DNA of 64,000 nucleotides from positions 1 to 64,000 of the forward strand of contig NZ_JADPBQ010000003.1 of assembly GCF_015670405.1 (NCBI RefSeq), in the 5' to 3' direction. This document shows, piece after piece, positions 51,344-60,653 of this stretch. Below the pieces are notes generated by a model. That model had not been told where the DNA came from, searched no databases, and saw nothing but the letters and a program-made list of their open reading frames with translations. The stretch is from Clostridium sp. 1001271B_151109_B4 (GTDB lineage Bacteria > Bacillota > Clostridia > Clostridiales > Clostridiaceae). The stretch's first letter is position 1; every line of letters begins with the position of its first letter. Made by a program: the position numbers and the translations under genes.

Positions 51344-52558
51344 TTAATTACTTATTACCTGTACAGTCATATCCTTCAATACTTTCTTAGCTGTATCAAC
51401 AATATAATCTATAGGCATTTTATTTAAATCTTCAGTTTCATCAATATATAACATTCCATCTCCAAACATGATATCATAAGTTGCTATTCCCATAGCTAAT
51501 CTTACACTTTGTTCATTTGAAAATAATCTCTTTAATTTGAAACTCTTTATTAATTTTTCAACATCTTCTTTTTTTAACTTTTCCCTATAAGAATCAACAC
51601 CTTGTATTAAATCTTTAACAAGCTCTATTGATTTATCTACATTTTCATGTGCTGTACTATAAGTAATTTTATATACCTTTATGTACTCTTCATTTGAAAC
51701 TCTAGTTAATACATCATAAACTAAGTTATATTTAGTTCTTAATGCGTCAAACAATACTGAATTTACACCTTCTCCAAAGTGTTGATTAAAAATTCTTAAT
51801 GCTTTTATTTCCCATTGATTTAAACTATCTATAGGAAATATAATTTGCACCTTTGCACTATTTATATCTTCTTTTTTATCTATAAATATCCCACTATCTG
51901 GTTTACTAATTATTCCATCATCTACAGGTAAACTTTCACTTCTCCAATCAATAAACCATTCTTCTACTATATTCTTAACATCTTCAAATTCTAAATTTGA
52001 AATAATAGTTATAGTTGCATTATTTGCACAATAATAATCATTAAAGAAATCTATAGCATCATCTATTGTCATATTATTTAATGATTCTTCAGTTCCTATA
52101 ATAGGATACTTAAGTCTTCTATTGTTCATGCAATTATAATAAAGCTTATCTTCTGTATATTGTTCTAAATCCTCATCCCATTCCTTAAGCTCTTGCTTTA
52201 TTACTTCCATTTCTTCTTTAAACCCTTCTTCAGTAAATACTGGAGCTAAAAGAATATCTGAAAATAACTCTAATCCTTTTTCCAAATCCTCATTTAATAA
52301 CGTTCCATAAAACACAGTATAAGGATAATTAGTCATAGCATTTTGAAATCCAAATATGCTACTTAATTCTGCATTTATTTGTTTTTCACTTCTTGTTTCC
52401 GTTCCCTTATAAACCATATGCTCAGTTACATGCGCTACTCCAAGCTTTTCACCATCTCTTACTGCCCCTGCTTCTAATGCTATACATATAGAACTTAATT
52501 CACTATTGCTTTTTTTATAAATTAACTTTAATCCATTATCAAAAATAAAATCTTTCAT
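51344..52558 (-). CDS. M16 family zinc peptidase
   Basis: A 404-residue pitrilysin/insulinase-fold protein. The inverted zinc motif HxxEH is in LGVAHVTEHMVYKGTETRS, and the distal glutamate is in EEMEVIKQELKEWDEDLEQ. A second, inactive M16 domain follows (NSAKVQIIFPIDSLNQWEIKALRIFNQHFG). It is cytoplasmic, with no signal peptide. The family includes peptidases that trim peptides, among them PqqF and AlbF in peptide natural-product pathways. The SCIFF peptide and its maturase lie directly upstream, though a hairpin separates them. AGAGGTGATATATAA precedes the ATG. Confidence 0.9.
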   Translation of the reverse strand: MKDFIFDNGLKLIYKKSNSELSSICIALEAGAVRDGEKLGVAHVTEHMVYKGTETRSEKQINAELSSIFGFQNAMTNYPYTVFYGTLLNEDLEKGLELFSDILLAPVFTEEGFKEEMEVIKQELKEWDEDLEQYTEDKLYYNCMNNRRLKYPIIGTEESLNNMTIDDAIDFFNDYYCANNATITIISNLEFEDVKNIVEEWFIDWRSESLPVDDGIISKPDSGIFIDKKEDINSAKVQIIFPIDSLNQWEIKALRIFNQHFGEGVNSVLFDALRTKYNLVYDVLTRVSNEEYIKVYKITYSTAHENVDKSIELVKDLIQGVDSYREKLKKEDVEKLIKSFKLKRLFSNEQSVRLAMGIATYDIMFGDGMLYIDETEDLNKMPIDYIVDTAKKVLKDMTVQVISN

Positions 52559-52694
52559 TTATATATCACCTCTTATTTATAGCTTGTGTACTTGCTTGTA
52601 CACGGACGTATTTTTTACTTTAACAGAACATATAAATTTTACTGCTTTATTCAATAATATTTATTAATATTATAAACCAATATATCCTAATAAT

Positions 52695-52733
52695 AAACAA
52701 TAAGGACAAGCAAAATGCCTGTCCTTATTATTT
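52695..52733 (-). terminator. Hairpin after the SCIFF maturase gene
   Basis: AATAAGGACA(G)GC/GC(T)TGTCCTTATT stem. The following tract is only moderately U-rich, so partial read-through into the M16 gene is possible. Confidence 0.7.
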
Positions 52734-52736
52734 GTA

Positions 52737-54089
52737 TTATTCAGCTTTAAGTGCTATTGCGCATTCAATTCTCTTCTTTTGCATCTTACATCCTAATTCG
52801 TAAGGAATATTCATATCTCCATTAAATGCAAAGTTGTTTGATTGACATCCACCTGAACAGTAGAATCTTGCCCAACATTCCCTACATTTTGGCTTATTGT
52901 AGATATGCGCCTTCTTAAACTTTTTACCTAATTCAGCATCATAAGTATCATCATAAATGCTTCCTAGCTTAAACTCTTCCTTACCTACAAATTGGTGACA
53001 TGGATAAACTTCACCTTGTGGAGTTATTGCAACATATTCAAATCCTGCCCCGCATCCAGAAATTCTTTTATAAACACATGGTCCACCATTTAAATCAATG
53101 TTGAAGTGATAGAAGTTAAATTCATCTCCTTCTTTCTTTCTTCTAGCCATTTCATTATATAGCTTATCATAATTTTCAAATATTTCTGGTAAATGTTCTT
53201 CTTTAAGCTCTAATAAATGTCCTTTTTCTAAAACTACTGGTTCAATTGAAATTTCTCTAAATCCTTCGTTTACCATAGCCTTAACATCTTCATAGAAGTC
53301 AGTGTTAGCTCCTGTAAATGTTCCTCTTACATAGTAATGCTTAGATTTATCTCTCTTTTCAATCATTCTCTTAATGTTTGGAAGTATATCGTCATAAGAA
53401 CCACTTCCATCAACTTTAATTCTTACATTATCGTTAACTTCTTTTCTACCATCTAACGAAAGAATTATATTACCCATTTCTTTATCCATAAAGTCCATCA
53501 TTTCTTCAGTTAAAAGAGTTGCATTTGTAGTCATAGTAAATCTAATATTCTTTTTCCAAGCTTTTTCATTTTCTCTAGCATAAGCTATTATTTCTTTAAC
53601 CTTGTCCATGATCATTGTTGGCTCTCCACCAAATAAATCAATTTCAATGTTTCTTCTTGGACCACTTCTCTTAACTACGTAATCTATTGCTTTTTTTGCT
53701 GTCTCAACAGACATTACCCCTTTATGTCCATTGTACTCACCTTCATCAGCAAAACAGTATTTACATCTTAAATTACATCCATGAATTATATTTAAACATA
53801 CTGCTTTTATATAATCTCTATCATCCATTGATGAATGTGCTATATCTTCATATTGATCTCTTGAATATAATATATCTTCATCTATAAGCTCTAATAATTC
53901 TTCATAAGCTTCTGATATAGTTTCTTCACCATATTTAGCTCCAAATTCTTTTATAAGCTCTTCTTTCTCTCTTAGTTTATTATCATCTACTAAATCATAA
54001 ACTAATTCATCTACAATATGTACAGCCCCTGTATTAACGTCTAAAACAAAGAAGTTATCTCCTTGTTTAAATTTGTGTATTAAAGCCAT
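52737..54089 (-). CDS. scfB: SCIFF-peptide thioether maturase, radical SAM/SPASM
   Basis: A 450-residue radical SAM enzyme that forms Cys-to-alpha-carbon thioether bonds in the SCIFF peptide. The first ~90 residues form the peptide-recognition (RRE-like) region (FVLDVNTGAVHIVDELVYDLVDD). The cluster motif is C105-x3-C109-x2-C112 in GCNLRCKYCFADEG, with DLFGGEPTM for SAM binding. The SPASM region supplies auxiliary clusters: GGPCVYKRISGCGAG, VYPCHQF, and CRECWARFYCSGGCQSNN, then LGCKMQK. The precursor gene is directly upstream on the same strand. GGAGGAATTGAA precedes the ATG. Confidence 0.95.
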   Translation of the reverse strand: MALIHKFKQGDNFFVLDVNTGAVHIVDELVYDLVDDNKLREKEELIKEFGAKYGEETISEAYEELLELIDEDILYSRDQYEDIAHSSMDDRDYIKAVCLNIIHGCNLRCKYCFADEGEYNGHKGVMSVETAKKAIDYVVKRSGPRRNIEIDLFGGEPTMIMDKVKEIIAYARENEKAWKKNIRFTMTTNATLLTEEMMDFMDKEMGNIILSLDGRKEVNDNVRIKVDGSGSYDDILPNIKRMIEKRDKSKHYYVRGTFTGANTDFYEDVKAMVNEGFREISIEPVVLEKGHLLELKEEHLPEIFENYDKLYNEMARRKKEGDEFNFYHFNIDLNGGPCVYKRISGCGAGFEYVAITPQGEVYPCHQFVGKEEFKLGSIYDDTYDAELGKKFKKAHIYNKPKCRECWARFYCSGGCQSNNFAFNGDMNIPYELGCKMQKKRIECAIALKAE

Positions 54090-54463
54090 TTCAATTCCTC
54101 CTAATATTCTTTTTATTAATACGCTCTTTCTCGCGATTACAACCTAATAATTCATTTAATCCTAATATCAATTGGATAAACTCAACCTTCATATAATTAC
54201 AATAAAACTCTTTATTCCATTTGTCGAATAAAGTGTACTTTGTGCAACTTCTACTAACTAAATCAAAGATTCTAATTTAAAGCAAGCTACTTCTCATTCC
54301 ACTCAAATGAGTGAATTCAGTTAGCTAAATCACAGATTTCAATTCGAAGGAAACTCCTTCTCCCTCTGGTCGAATGAGTAAATTCGATTAACTAAATCGA
54401 AGATTTAGAATCTCATTTATAAAGTTAAGCAGTAACTAATAAATAGTTACTGCTTGTCCTTAA
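54090..54463. repeat. Spacer between SCIFF and its maturase with imperfect repeats
   Basis: 374 bp without a gene. Two imperfect copies of a ~45-bp stretch (about 54296-54340 and 54365-54412: ...(C/G)AATGAGT(G/A)AATTC...TAACTAAATC...AGATTT) and a third partial copy of AACTAAATCAAAGATT near 54258 are visible. A CAGTAACTA/TAGTTACTG hairpin at 54430-54453 lies just after the SCIFF stop. Confidence 0.6.
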
Positions 54464-54601
54464 TTAGTTTTCACACTCTAAGTTAGCAACTGTGCAAGAA
54501 GTTTTGCAAGCTGATTGGCATGAGTTTGCACATTCTTTGCAACCTGGTTTGCAAAGACTGTTTTTGATGTTTGTTTTATTGATTGTTTTTATGTGTTTCA
54601 T
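54464..54601 (-). CDS. scfA: SCIFF peptide precursor (six cysteines in forty-five residues)
   Basis: A 45-residue peptide: MKHIKTINKTNIKNSLCKPG, then CKECANSCQSACKTSCTVAN and LECEN-stop. A basic leader is followed by a cysteine-rich core. The spacing C-x3-C-x2-C-x3-C-x3-C-x3-C and position before a radical SAM maturase identify it as SCIFF, a ribosomal peptide found in nearly all clostridia and modified to a ranthipeptide. An extra cysteine near the end (LEC) is also present. GGAGGATTCGAC precedes the ATG. Its biological role is still debated. Confidence 0.95.
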   Translation of the reverse strand: MKHIKTINKTNIKNSLCKPGCKECANSCQSACKTSCTVANLECEN

Positions 54602-54771
54602 GTCGAATCCTCCAATAATAAAAATATACCGTGGTAATTATAGCATAATTTTCTATGGTAATAAAGCTATTATTTTTACCATTTAAAAATGTAACTATCT
54701 CACGTTCCTATTATAATATAAGAATTCATAAAAAATACCAACTATTTTTTCTCTATTAAATTTAAATAACA

Positions 54772-54833
54772 AAAAAGCATTTACCATTAATTCACTTGTA
54801 TGTAATAAAGAAAAATAAATTAATAGTAAATAC
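54772..54833 (-). terminator. Terminator after the small membrane protein gene
   Basis: GTATTTAC(T)ATTAATT and AATTAAT(G)GTAAATGC arms around an A/T loop, then TTTTTT on the minus strand. Confidence 0.8.
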
Positions 54834-54843
54834 CCTTCATTTG

Positions 54844-55095
54844 CTATAATGATGTTTCTTTTTTAAATTCTTCTATCATATCTTCTTCTGACATAGTTTT
54901 ATCATCGTATGTATTATAAATATCATTTAAATGTACTGTGTAATATACATTTTTACTTTTCTTTTGTTTCTTATTCTCATCTTGATTTTTAGCTTTTTTA
55001 TCCATATTATTTTTAACTAATATCCCAGCTGCAACTGATGCTACAACTGCTGACAAAGCTCCAAAAATAATCTTTTTATTGTTTCTTTTACTCAT
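54844..55095 (-). CDS. Small single-helix membrane protein (83 aa)
   Basis: Starts at ATG 55095 after AGGTGGAGAGT. A basic N-terminus (MSKRNNKK) is followed by one helix (IIFGALSAVVASVAAGILV), a Lys/Asn-rich stretch and an acidic C-terminal part (LNDIYNTYDDKTMSEEDMIEEFKKE). The topology could be a membrane anchor with a cytoplasmic tail or an uncleaved signal. I do not recognise a family. Its own ribosome binding site and terminator support it as a real gene. The reading frame extends upstream to 55149 but without a start signal. Confidence 0.65.
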   Translation of the reverse strand: MSKRNNKKIIFGALSAVVASVAAGILVKNNMDKKAKNQDENKKQKKSKNVYYTVHLNDIYNTYDDKTMSEEDMIEEFKKETSL

Positions 55096-55214
55096 ACTCT
55101 CCACCTCACTATTATAAAAGATTATATACATATTAACTATCTGAGTCAATTTATAAAACAGTTAATTTTTCATTATATAATTAAAACTATAAAATATATT
55201 TTTTCATTTAATAT

Positions 55215-55391
55215 TTACTTATTATTTTTCCCAAACTTTTCTCTTTCTATATCTATATTTTCTTTTAAATCATTAAAATTATTTTTATTATTAGATTTAA
55301 CTATACTTTCAACATTTACTATTGAAGTATTGCTACTTTCACTCTCTACAAATATATCTTCTTCATTTAATTTATCCTTAAATCCATTCAT
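55215..55391 (-). CDS. Small acidic hypothetical protein (58 aa)
   Basis: The frame MNGFKDKLNEEDIFVESESS runs to KFGKNNK-stop. It is hydrophilic with many Asn, Glu and Lys, no hydrophobic segment, and probably disordered or helical. GGGAGAAGATAAT precedes the ATG at 5-7 nt spacing. No family recognised. It is 119 bp upstream of the small membrane protein gene on the same strand and may be co-transcribed. Confidence 0.55.
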   Translation of the reverse strand: MNGFKDKLNEEDIFVESESSNTSIVNVESIVKSNNKNNFNDLKENIDIEREKFGKNNK

Positions 55392-55559
55392 ATTATCTTC
55401 TCCCTTATTTATAATAATTCTACTTATTTTAAATTAGCTACAAATAAATTTTTCTTTGTTTTATTCACCAAAATTTACATGACTTAAATTACTAAAATTA
55501 AATTTAAACATATAAAAATTCATCTAATTAAATCATGACCTTAAAATATTAATTTTAAT

Positions 55560-56459
55560 CTACAAATATAACTTTGTTTCAATTCTCCTATCATACTCTG
55601 ACCAACTTCCAGCTTCTGTTTTTTCTTTTATTTGTTCTATTTTATTCATAGTTGCATCAATAGAATCTGCATAATTAAGAATAAAAGATTCCTCCATTCT
55701 CATTTCCCTAGGTGATCCATATTCAAGTTTTCCATGATGTTGTACTATGCACCCTTTTATTCTTGTAATAAAATCATCACTATAAAAATCTGGGTTATCA
55801 TTAAATGCTTTTTCTATCATCTCTATTCCTATTACTATATGACCTTCCATCTCACCCCTTAAGGTATACTTAAATGGCCCATCATAATATAATTCGTATA
55901 TTTTACCTATATCATGTAGCTTTGCTGCTAATATTGCAACTTCTTTATTTCTACAATCATATTTTTCACAAAGAACAATTGTTAAATACATTACTCCTAA
56001 TGTATGCTCAGCTAATCCCCCTATATAGTTATGATGCATTGAAACTCCCCCAATAGCTCTTTTAAACTTTTCTAAAAAACTTTCATCTTTAAAGAAATAA
56101 TCATTTAAAGCTTTTCCTTCTCTTGAAATTATATATTCACTCGTATACATCTCAATTTCACTCATAATATCTTCTATATCTCTTTTTACTGTAGGCAAAT
56201 AATCTATAGCATTATAATCTTTTACCAATGAATATTTTTTAACCTCTAAGTTAACATCCCTCTTACCTTCTATTTCAATAACTTTTCCTTCAACAATATC
56301 TCTTGTTTTATTTGGTATAGTTGCTTTTACTTCACCTGTTTTATCTGCTAAAATACATACAACCTTACTTGTATCTCTAAATATTACCCTCATTACCATT
56401 AATGCTGTTTTTATTTCTGTTCCATTTTTGACATCTTTCAAAAATACATCCTTCTTCAT
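55560..56459 (-). CDS. yhaM: 3'-5' exoribonuclease YhaM family (OB fold + HD domain)
   Basis: A 299-residue protein with an N-terminal OB-fold nucleic-acid-binding domain (IKTALMVMRVIFRDTSKVVCILADKTGEVKATIPN) and a C-terminal HD phosphohydrolase domain: MHHNYIGGLAEHTLGVM, the HD pair in AILAAKLHDIGKIYEL, GHIVIGIEMIE and IVQHHGKLEYGSPR. This is the YhaM/CBF1 architecture; YhaM trims RNA and single-stranded DNA 3' ends with Mn2+. The protein is slightly shorter than the 314-residue Bacillus enzyme. TTTGGAGGAATTAAC precedes the ATG. Confidence 0.9.
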   Translation of the reverse strand: MKKDVFLKDVKNGTEIKTALMVMRVIFRDTSKVVCILADKTGEVKATIPNKTRDIVEGKVIEIEGKRDVNLEVKKYSLVKDYNAIDYLPTVKRDIEDIMSEIEMYTSEYIISREGKALNDYFFKDESFLEKFKRAIGGVSMHHNYIGGLAEHTLGVMYLTIVLCEKYDCRNKEVAILAAKLHDIGKIYELYYDGPFKYTLRGEMEGHIVIGIEMIEKAFNDNPDFYSDDFITRIKGCIVQHHGKLEYGSPREMRMEESFILNYADSIDATMNKIEQIKEKTEAGSWSEYDRRIETKLYL

Positions 56460-56573
56460 TTGTTAATTCCTCCAAAGACTATACTCATCTTATAACTTAG
56501 TGTAACCTAAAAAATACTAAAATATTTTCCTAACTTAGAATCTACTATCCCCAAAGTTGTTTTTTATATAATA

Positions 56574-56632
56574 AAAACCTCTATAGATTAGATAGCCTTA
56601 TTTATCTAATCTATAGAGGTTATTTTACTTTT
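56574..56632 (-). terminator. Hairpin terminator upstream of yhaM
   Basis: AACCTCTATAGATTAGATA and complement, about 19 bp, followed by TTTTTATTA on the minus strand. Confidence 0.85.
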
Positions 56633-56740
56633 TATATTTATCTAATGGAATTAATAGCTTCTTAGTTCTTTCCTTCTCTACTTTTATCATACTTTTTAAA
56701 TATTTACTACTAATTTTTCACTTATACTTATGCACTAATA

Positions 56741-56775
56741 GGCGATGTATTAAAAACAAATACATCGCCTATTAT
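56741..56775 (-). terminator. Terminator of the YhgE-like gene
   Basis: AATAGGCGATGTATT/AATACATCGCCTATT, a 15-bp perfect stem 19 bp past the stop. The U-tract is short. Confidence 0.8.
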
Positions 56776-56793
56776 TATAAAATACCTTTTAAT

Positions 56794-58941
56794 CTATTCT
56801 CCAATACCGCTCTTTTCAACACTCTCAGTAAATCCGTGTAATAATTTATTAATTGGTTTCTTTAAGAATAATGAAATTAATATAAAGATTGCCCCAAATA
56901 TTAACAAAACAACTATATCCTTAACTAATACACTTTGAACTACTCCACCTATAGCTTCTCTTGCAAGCGAAATAGCATAAGTGAAAGGTAAAAATGGATT
57001 AATTGTTTGGAAGAACTTTGGTGTTAATTGAATAGGGAATGTTCCTCCTGAACCACCTAATTGTAAAACTAGTAGTACAATTCCTAATACTTTACCTACA
57101 TTTCCAAGCACTGAACATAGTGAATATAATATAAATGTAAATATAACGCTAGTAAATACACTACTCAATACAAATAAAGCTGGATTTACACAATATATCT
57201 TTAAAAGATATAAATCTCCTAATGATACTATTACTGCTTGAATTATTGATATAGTCATAAATAGCATCATTTTACCAAAATACTGTGATACTGCAGAATA
57301 TTCACCCTTTGCTTCAACAGTTAGCATAGAAGATAATAATAACAATCCTACCCATAATGATAATACTGTATAGAAAGGTGTCATTCCTGTTCCGTAGTTA
57401 CCCATTGGGAATAATTTATCTTCTATAAGATTAACTGGGTTTGATAAAAAGTCACTTCTTATATCAACATCACTCTTTAAATAATCTATAATTTCTTTAA
57501 TATCTGCACTATCATTAACACTTCCAATTTTACTTATTAAATCATTAAGTAGGTTTTCAGCTTCTGGAAGTTTTGCCTTTACAAAATCAATACCTTCAAT
57601 ACCTTTATCAGCACCTTCATAAACAGTATTCATAATATCTGTTACTTGTGGTAATTTATCTTGTGCCTCTTTTAATACTGATACTACATTATCTGCAACT
57701 GTATATGCATCATCAAAAATAGTATTAATTTTGTTAGTAATATTTGCATCAAAGTTATTATATAAATTATTTGTAATATTGCTTATATCATTAGTAAATG
57801 ATATTACATTGTTTAATAAACTTAAATCTGGCTTTCCACCATTAGCTATACTATCTTTAACTGTATTTAATGCAGTAATTGACTTATTTATTGCCCCTTG
57901 TACATTTGTTAAGGTGCTTATAATATCGTCAAACTTTCCTGGATTAAATTTATTCATAGTTTCTAATATTCCAGTTAATGATTCAGCACTCTTATTTATG
58001 CTGTTTAACTTTTCTAAAATACTATCAACTATTTCTGGTGCATATTCTGACCCTGAGTTAATCGCATCAATTAAAGCACTTGTATTAGTAGAAATTTCAT
58101 TTGCAATTTCATTTAATATTTTTATATCATTCTTTATTACAGGTGCAATATTATTTAAATTACTTTTTGAAGTACTTAAAAATTCTTCTAAATTTGCGCC
58201 TAACTTTTGTGAGTTTTCTAATGTTTCAGTTATTAGCGGAATATCATCTTGAATATCTGAAATTAACGTTTTTAATTTATCTGCTCCATCTCCAGCTAAA
58301 TTTACAACATCATTTATATTAGAAAACTGACTTTGAACCTCTAATAATTGATTATAAACATTATTTAATCTAGGAAGCTGATTTTCTAATTCAGTTCCTA
58401 ACTCTTTTCCAAGTCCAAATATTGCATTACTTGCAGTTTCTACAACTGCCTTACTTACCTTTTCTTGTATAGCACTTGCTCCCTTATCTGTAAGTTTAGG
58501 TGCAATTGCATTTATCTTCTCATTTACTGTATATATTATATTACCCTTTTCAACATCCTGTGTAATTACAGATGTAAGACTTTTTGAAAAATCTTCTGGA
58601 ATTGTAATCATGGCATAGTATTTGCCCTCTTCAACATTTTTTGTTGCTTCTTCCTCACTTACAAATTGCCATCCCATCTGCTTATTATCTTTTAGCTCAT
58701 CTACTACATCATTTCCTAAATTGACTTCTTTGCCATTTAAAGTTGCTCCTAAATCTTTATTTACAACTCCTATCTTAATTCCACTAGTAGCTGATTCAGC
58801 ATATGGATCCCAAGATGCTTTAATATTAAACCAAGCATATAAAGATGGTAGTATACATAATGCTATAACAACAATTAGTGCACCATAATTTTTAAAGATA
58901 TTTTTCATATCATTCTTATAAATTTTAAATGCATCTTTCAT
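56794..58941 (-). CDS. YhgE/Pip family membrane protein
   Basis: A 715-residue protein with one N-terminal helix (YGALIVVIALCILPSLYAWFNIKASWDPY, the YhgE/Pip signature), a long extracellular region rich in short helical repeats (residues about 60-510, with YYAMITIPEDFSKSLTSV near its start), and five C-terminal helices of the ABC-2 type (TPFYTVLSLWVGLLLLSS onward). The family includes the Lactococcus phage infection protein and type VII secretion-linked EsaA-like proteins. No WXG100 or EssC genes are nearby. AGGAGAAAAAGAG precedes the ATG. A dyad upstream suggests TetR-type control. Confidence 0.9.
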   Translation of the reverse strand: MKDAFKIYKNDMKNIFKNYGALIVVIALCILPSLYAWFNIKASWDPYAESATSGIKIGVVNKDLGATLNGKEVNLGNDVVDELKDNKQMGWQFVSEEEATKNVEEGKYYAMITIPEDFSKSLTSVITQDVEKGNIIYTVNEKINAIAPKLTDKGASAIQEKVSKAVVETASNAIFGLGKELGTELENQLPRLNNVYNQLLEVQSQFSNINDVVNLAGDGADKLKTLISDIQDDIPLITETLENSQKLGANLEEFLSTSKSNLNNIAPVIKNDIKILNEIANEISTNTSALIDAINSGSEYAPEIVDSILEKLNSINKSAESLTGILETMNKFNPGKFDDIISTLTNVQGAINKSITALNTVKDSIANGGKPDLSLLNNVISFTNDISNITNNLYNNFDANITNKINTIFDDAYTVADNVVSVLKEAQDKLPQVTDIMNTVYEGADKGIEGIDFVKAKLPEAENLLNDLISKIGSVNDSADIKEIIDYLKSDVDIRSDFLSNPVNLIEDKLFPMGNYGTGMTPFYTVLSLWVGLLLLSSMLTVEAKGEYSAVSQYFGKMMLFMTISIIQAVIVSLGDLYLLKIYCVNPALFVLSSVFTSVIFTFILYSLCSVLGNVGKVLGIVLLVLQLGGSGGTFPIQLTPKFFQTINPFLPFTYAISLAREAIGGVVQSVLVKDIVVLLIFGAIFILISLFLKKPINKLLHGFTESVEKSGIGE

Positions 58942-58998
58942 CTCTTTTTCTCCTTTGTATTTGACTTTAACTTACTTTAATAATATTATCACTTTGGT

Positions 58999-59084
58999 AC
59001 TAAAATTCAAGTTTTAGTTTTCTAATCATATTAATACTCTTTTTCAACTTAAAATGGCTCTACTACTAAGAGTATACGTATACT
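58999..59084. promoter_or_regulatory. Two palindromic operator candidates between YhgE-like and helicase genes
   Basis: ACTAAAA-TTCAAG-TTTTAGT at 58999-59018 overlaps a minus-strand promoter candidate (TTGAAT, 16 bp, TAATAT) for the YhgE-like gene. A perfect 14-bp palindrome AGTATACGTATACT lies at 59071-59084. The 359-bp divergent region holds no gene. Confidence 0.5.
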
Positions 59085-59300
59085 TTCGAAAAAAGTTTTT
59101 ATATTTTTAACAAAAATTAAACATTAAGTTAACAATTTATTCATTTTTTCCTCCTTTTTTTTACTTTATTCATTTTAATATACTATTATTATGTACTAAT
59201 ATTTAAAAATCATTTTACATTTAATTAAATAAATTTCTATACTTAAATTATTTTTAGTGTATACTAAAATAGATAATTATTATTAACTGAGGAGAATAAA

Positions 59301-60446
59301 ATGAATATGTCATTTAATGAACTTAATTTAAATTCAAATATAATAGAAGGATTAAAGCTTCAAGGAATAACTTTACCTACAGAAGTTCAAAAGCTTACTA
59401 TTCCAAAGGCTTTAGAAAATATAGATATAATAGCAGAATCTCATACTGGAAGTGGTAAGACATTAGCTTATTTATGCCCTATTTTTCAAAAAATAAATAC
59501 TGAAAAGAAAGAAATGCAAGCTATAATTTTAGCACCTACTCATGAATTAGTTATGCAAATAGATGCCCAAGTTAAATTACTTGCAAAAAACTCAAATATG
59601 AATATAACATCACTAACAATAATGGGTGAATCAAACATTGAAAAACAAATAAAAAGACTTAAAGAGGTAAAACCACATATAATAGTAGGTTCTGCAGGAA
59701 GAGTTTTAGACTTAATTAAAAAGAAAAAAATAACTGCACATACAATTAAAACTATTGTTATGGATGAAGCAGATAGCCTTTTAGCTAAAAATAAATCTAC
59801 AATAATTAAAGATATTATTAAAACTACAATGAGAGATAGACAACTTATGTTCTTCTCAGCTAGTATAAATCCAATTTCTTTAACTATTGCTAAAGATTTA
59901 GTTAAGGAAGTTGAAATTATTAAATCTTCAAATAATTCTGAACTTAACCCTAACATTTCACATATGTATATAGCTTGTGAATTTAGAGATAGATTTGAAA
60001 CACTAAGAAAATTTTTAGCTGCTGAAAATCCTAAAAGAGCTATTGTATTTGTAAATAATAGTACTGAACTTCAAAATATAAATGAAAAATTAGATTATCA
60101 TAAAGTTAAATCTACTGGAATTTATGGGAATGCATCTAAGGAACAAAGACAAAGATCTATCGAAGCTTTTAGAAATGGTAAATTTAATGTTTTAGTTTCA
60201 TCAGATGTATCAGCTCGTGGACTTGATATTCCAGAAGTTACTCATATTATAAGCATGGATTTCCCTGCAAATCCAGATGAATACTTACATAGAGCTGGAA
60301 GAACTGCACGTGGTACGCTTTCAGGAAATTCAATATGTATTGGTACTAGACGTGATTTAGAAGCTATAAAAGCTTATCAAAAAGCTTTTAAAATAAAATT
60401 TAAAGAAATGAAGCTATATGGTGGTAACTTAATTCCTGTAAAATAA
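59301..60446 (+). CDS. DEAD-box RNA helicase (short, CshC/YfmL-like)
   Basis: A 381-residue core helicase. Q motif PTEVQKLTIP, motif I AESHTGSGKT, Ia APTHELVMQI, Ib GSAGRVLDLI, motif II VMDEADSLL, motif III SASI, motif V VSSDVSARGLDIPEVTHII and motif VI HRAGRTARG are all present. Motif III is SAS rather than the usual SAT. No C-terminal RNA-binding extension exists, so it resembles the short Bacillus YfmL involved in ribosome assembly. GAGGAGAATAAA precedes the ATG; a second ATG two codons on would also serve. Confidence 0.93.
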   Translation: MNMSFNELNLNSNIIEGLKLQGITLPTEVQKLTIPKALENIDIIAESHTGSGKTLAYLCPIFQKINTEKKEMQAIILAPTHELVMQIDAQVKLLAKNSNMNITSLTIMGESNIEKQIKRLKEVKPHIIVGSAGRVLDLIKKKKITAHTIKTIVMDEADSLLAKNKSTIIKDIIKTTMRDRQLMFFSASINPISLTIAKDLVKEVEIIKSSNNSELNPNISHMYIACEFRDRFETLRKFLAAENPKRAIVFVNNSTELQNINEKLDYHKVKSTGIYGNASKEQRQRSIEAFRNGKFNVLVSSDVSARGLDIPEVTHIISMDFPANPDEYLHRAGRTARGTLSGNSICIGTRRDLEAIKAYQKAFKIKFKEMKLYGGNLIPVK

Positions 60447-60540
60447 TATCAATTTATTTTTTAGCATAATTAAAATTATTATCTTTAATCAAAAAAATAG
60501 ATATTATATTAGAATATAATATTTATTTTTTCCAGTTCGT

Positions 60541-60577
60541 TGAAAAACCCCCTGTTTAAAAACAGAGGGTTTTTTCA
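60541..60577 (+). terminator. Terminator after the helicase gene
   Basis: AAAAACCC(C)CTGTTT/AAACAG(A)GGGTTTTTT hairpin with U-run. Confidence 0.93.
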
Positions 60578-60653
60578 TTATTAGTTGTGGATAAAATTTT
60601 GGATTCAAAATCTTATCAAAAGTAGTATTAAAATATGAAAATAATCATTAATT

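Larger units (their letters stand above)
56460..56793. other. Intergenic region with two strong hairpins
   Basis: 334 bp between yhaM and the YhgE-like gene. It holds hairpins at 56574-56632 and 56741-56775. Between them a minus-strand 20-codon frame (MIKVEKERTKKLL to DKYKK-stop) ends right before the first hairpin, but it has no ribosome binding site. It may be a gene remnant or a small RNA with terminator. Confidence 0.4.

Noticed and set aside
57731-58252. 173-codon plus-strand frame
   Set aside because: It lies wholly within the YhgE-like gene on the other strand and shows no start signal or family motif.
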